Below, piece by piece: positions 37,508 to 38,535 of a stretch of 38,535 bases of DNA. The stretch is from Candidatus Nomurabacteria bacterium (lineage in GTDB: Bacteria; Patescibacteriota; Minisyncoccia; Phycocordibacterales; UBA9973): contig JARIGS010000026.1 of NCBI GenBank assembly GCA_029288725.1, forward strand, positions 1 through 38,535, given 5' to 3'. Under the pieces are notes generated by a model. The model saw nothing but the letters and a program-made list of their open reading frames with translations. It ran no database searches and was not told where the DNA came from. Made by a program: the position numbers and the translations under genes. Within the stretch, counting starts at the first letter, position 1; each line of letters opens with the position of its first letter.

Positions 37508-37513
37508 TATGAT
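37508..37513 (+). promoter_or_regulatory. -10 element of the CAP gene
   Basis: TATGAT, directly preceded by TG, ends 6 nt before ATG 37520. Track starts at 37493 and 37505 lie in the upstream terminator or the promoter. Confidence 0.5.
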
Positions 37514-37519
37514 ATATGC

Positions 37520-38512
37520 ATGTTGCAATGGCTCAAAATGCATTTTATTCCTCATGAGGGGAATGATCACCGGCCACGTATTCTCCATCAGCATAATGCT
37601 CATCGCATTATCGGTTTCGTCATGTTTGTCGAGGTCTTTGCCTTTCTTATTCCGACTATCGCCCTGATCAGCAATGCTGATACTGGCAATGTCGTGCCTG
37701 CGGTCTTGTCATCATTGATCAATGAGGAGCGCAATAAGTACAACCTTGCCCCTTTGACGGTCAATGACAAACTTAATGCCGCGGCTCAGGCCAAGGCTGA
37801 TGACATGGCTGCAAACAGTTACTTTGCTCATGTCAGCCCAACCGGCAAGACACCGTGGTACTGGCTTGGACAGGCTAACTATAGTTACAGCTATGCCGGA
37901 GAAAACTTGGCAATCAATTTCACCGATGCCAAGGACATCACCGCAGCATGGATGAACAGTCCCACTCATCGGGCAAACATTCTGAAGGCAAACTATACCC
38001 AGGTGGGAACTGGGGTAGCGGCCGGAGTCTATCAGGGCAATCCAACTATTTTTGTGGCGCAAGACTTTGGCACGCCGGCGGCCGTAACGGCGACAGCGGC
38101 ACAGATTCCGTCACCAACGGCAGTTGCGACAGCAGTTAAAACAGCGGCTAGTGCCGTACTTGGTGCGGAAGTCAGTCCGCATACGGTAGCGCCAACAACG
38201 GTGGTGGCAAGTACTCCTGCACCAGATATTGCACCGATTGCGACACCGCAGCCGACATTCTTCCAAAAGCTCCTGGCCTCACCGCGTACGACCACCAATA
38301 TTATTTTGTTTAGTATTCTTGGCTTTGTGGCATTGGCGCTCTTGCTCAATATTGGCATCAAGATCAGCCATCACCATCCTGATCTCATCATGAACGGCGT
38401 GATGGTCATGGCAATCATTGGATCCGTTTTTGTCATTAACAATTACATTGCCAAGAGCAATCCACTGTCGGTTCAGTCCATTGACTTCACCGCCAATAAT
38501 ACGACATTGTAA
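37520..38512 (+). CDS. CAP/SCP-domain (YkwD-like) envelope protein with three membrane helices
   Basis: The 330-aa protein begins MLQWLKMHFIPHEGNDHRP, a cytoplasmic His/Pro motif seen in CAP proteins of this bacterial group, then an anchor helix (about 29-50). The CAP domain (about 60-190) has LINEERNKYNLAPLTVNDKLNAAAQAKADDM, YFAHVSPTG with a conserved His, YAGENLA, WMNSPTHRANIL with the second conserved His, and GTGVAAG...VAQDFG. Bacterial CAP proteins are extracellular with poorly known activity. An Ala/Thr/Pro-rich linker with AVLGAE follows, then two C-terminal membrane helices (about 265-285 and 298-318). Start 37520 is set by the -10 six nt upstream. Confidence 0.9.
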   Translation: MLQWLKMHFIPHEGNDHRPRILHQHNAHRIIGFVMFVEVFAFLIPTIALISNADTGNVVPAVLSSLINEERNKYNLAPLTVNDKLNAAAQAKADDMAANSYFAHVSPTGKTPWYWLGQANYSYSYAGENLAINFTDAKDITAAWMNSPTHRANILKANYTQVGTGVAAGVYQGNPTIFVAQDFGTPAAVTATAAQIPSPTAVATAVKTAASAVLGAEVSPHTVAPTTVVASTPAPDIAPIATPQPTFFQKLLASPRTTTNIILFSILGFVALALLLNIGIKISHHHPDLIMNGVMVMAIIGSVFVINNYIAKSNPLSVQSIDFTANNTTL

Positions 38513-38535
38513 ATCAAAAGCGCGCACCGACGGTG

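Noticed and set aside
1-38535. CRISPR arrays, insertion sequences, integrases and rRNA genes
   Set aside because: I looked for regularly spaced repeats, transposase or recombinase motifs and rRNA signatures in the sequence and in the ORF translations and found none.

Overview
This 38.5-kb window looks like part of a small-genome bacterium of the Candidate Phyla Radiation (Patescibacteria), most likely the Parcubacteria/Paceibacteria group. The assignment rests on several things. Genes are short and densely packed and almost none has a Shine-Dalgarno sequence. The RF2 has a shrunken N-terminal domain. Surface proteins carry traits I associate with this group: a CAP protein beginning FIPHEGNDHRP, CTST/TG/C repeats with LPxTG, and VLGAE motifs before cell-wall domains. 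TGA is used as a stop and RF2 is present, so the standard bacterial code applies. The lineage call is an inference without a database search.

Layout. (1) 1-8.2 kb is conserved housekeeping: a DEAD-box RNA helicase, tRNA-Thr(GGU), BipA/TypA, a methyltransferase, tRNA-Thr(CGU), RF2, a small protein behind a structured leader, and FtsE-FtsX. (2) 8.2-13.4 kb is an envelope-stress-like block: two small membrane proteins, a DoxX-like protein, an OmpR-type two-component system, a PAP2 phosphatase and two tandem DUF347 membrane proteins. Three of its promoters share an 11-bp-period direct repeat (CTTCAT-N5-CTTCAT), a likely binding site of the response regulator. (3) 13.5-17.9 kb holds a repeat-like protein, a VOC protein, a tail-to-tail pair that includes a 586-aa protein with a caspase-like C-terminal domain, and a DUF1697 protein. 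(4) 17.9-26.4 kb is accessory: a DUF84-like protein, tRNA-Gln(CUG), AT-rich unknown genes, then a nucleotidyltransferase, a methyltransferase, a 2H-phosphoesterase-like protein, DUF6624, a YhhQ-type transporter, a Nudix protein and an HD-domain protein. (5) 26.4-38.5 kb is a cell-surface region: VanZ, a GT2-GtrA fusion, a polysaccharide operon (His/Gln-rich anchored protein, GH8, BcsA-like synthase, GT-C transferase), a YHYH protein, an LPxTG protein with its sortase, a beta-helix protein with a peptidoglycan-binding domain, and a CAP protein.

The strongest global signal is promoter placement. For about twenty genes a -10 hexamer (often extended, TGnTATAMT) ends 6-11 nt before the start codon, which predicts leaderless or nearly leaderless mRNAs. 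This corrects several start codons in the ORF track. The one gene with a textbook Shine-Dalgarno is the beta-helix surface protein, which also has a full -35/-10 promoter overlapped by a 16-bp palindrome. No intergenic stretch exceeds 300 bases, and I found no CRISPR array, insertion sequence, integrase or rRNA gene.
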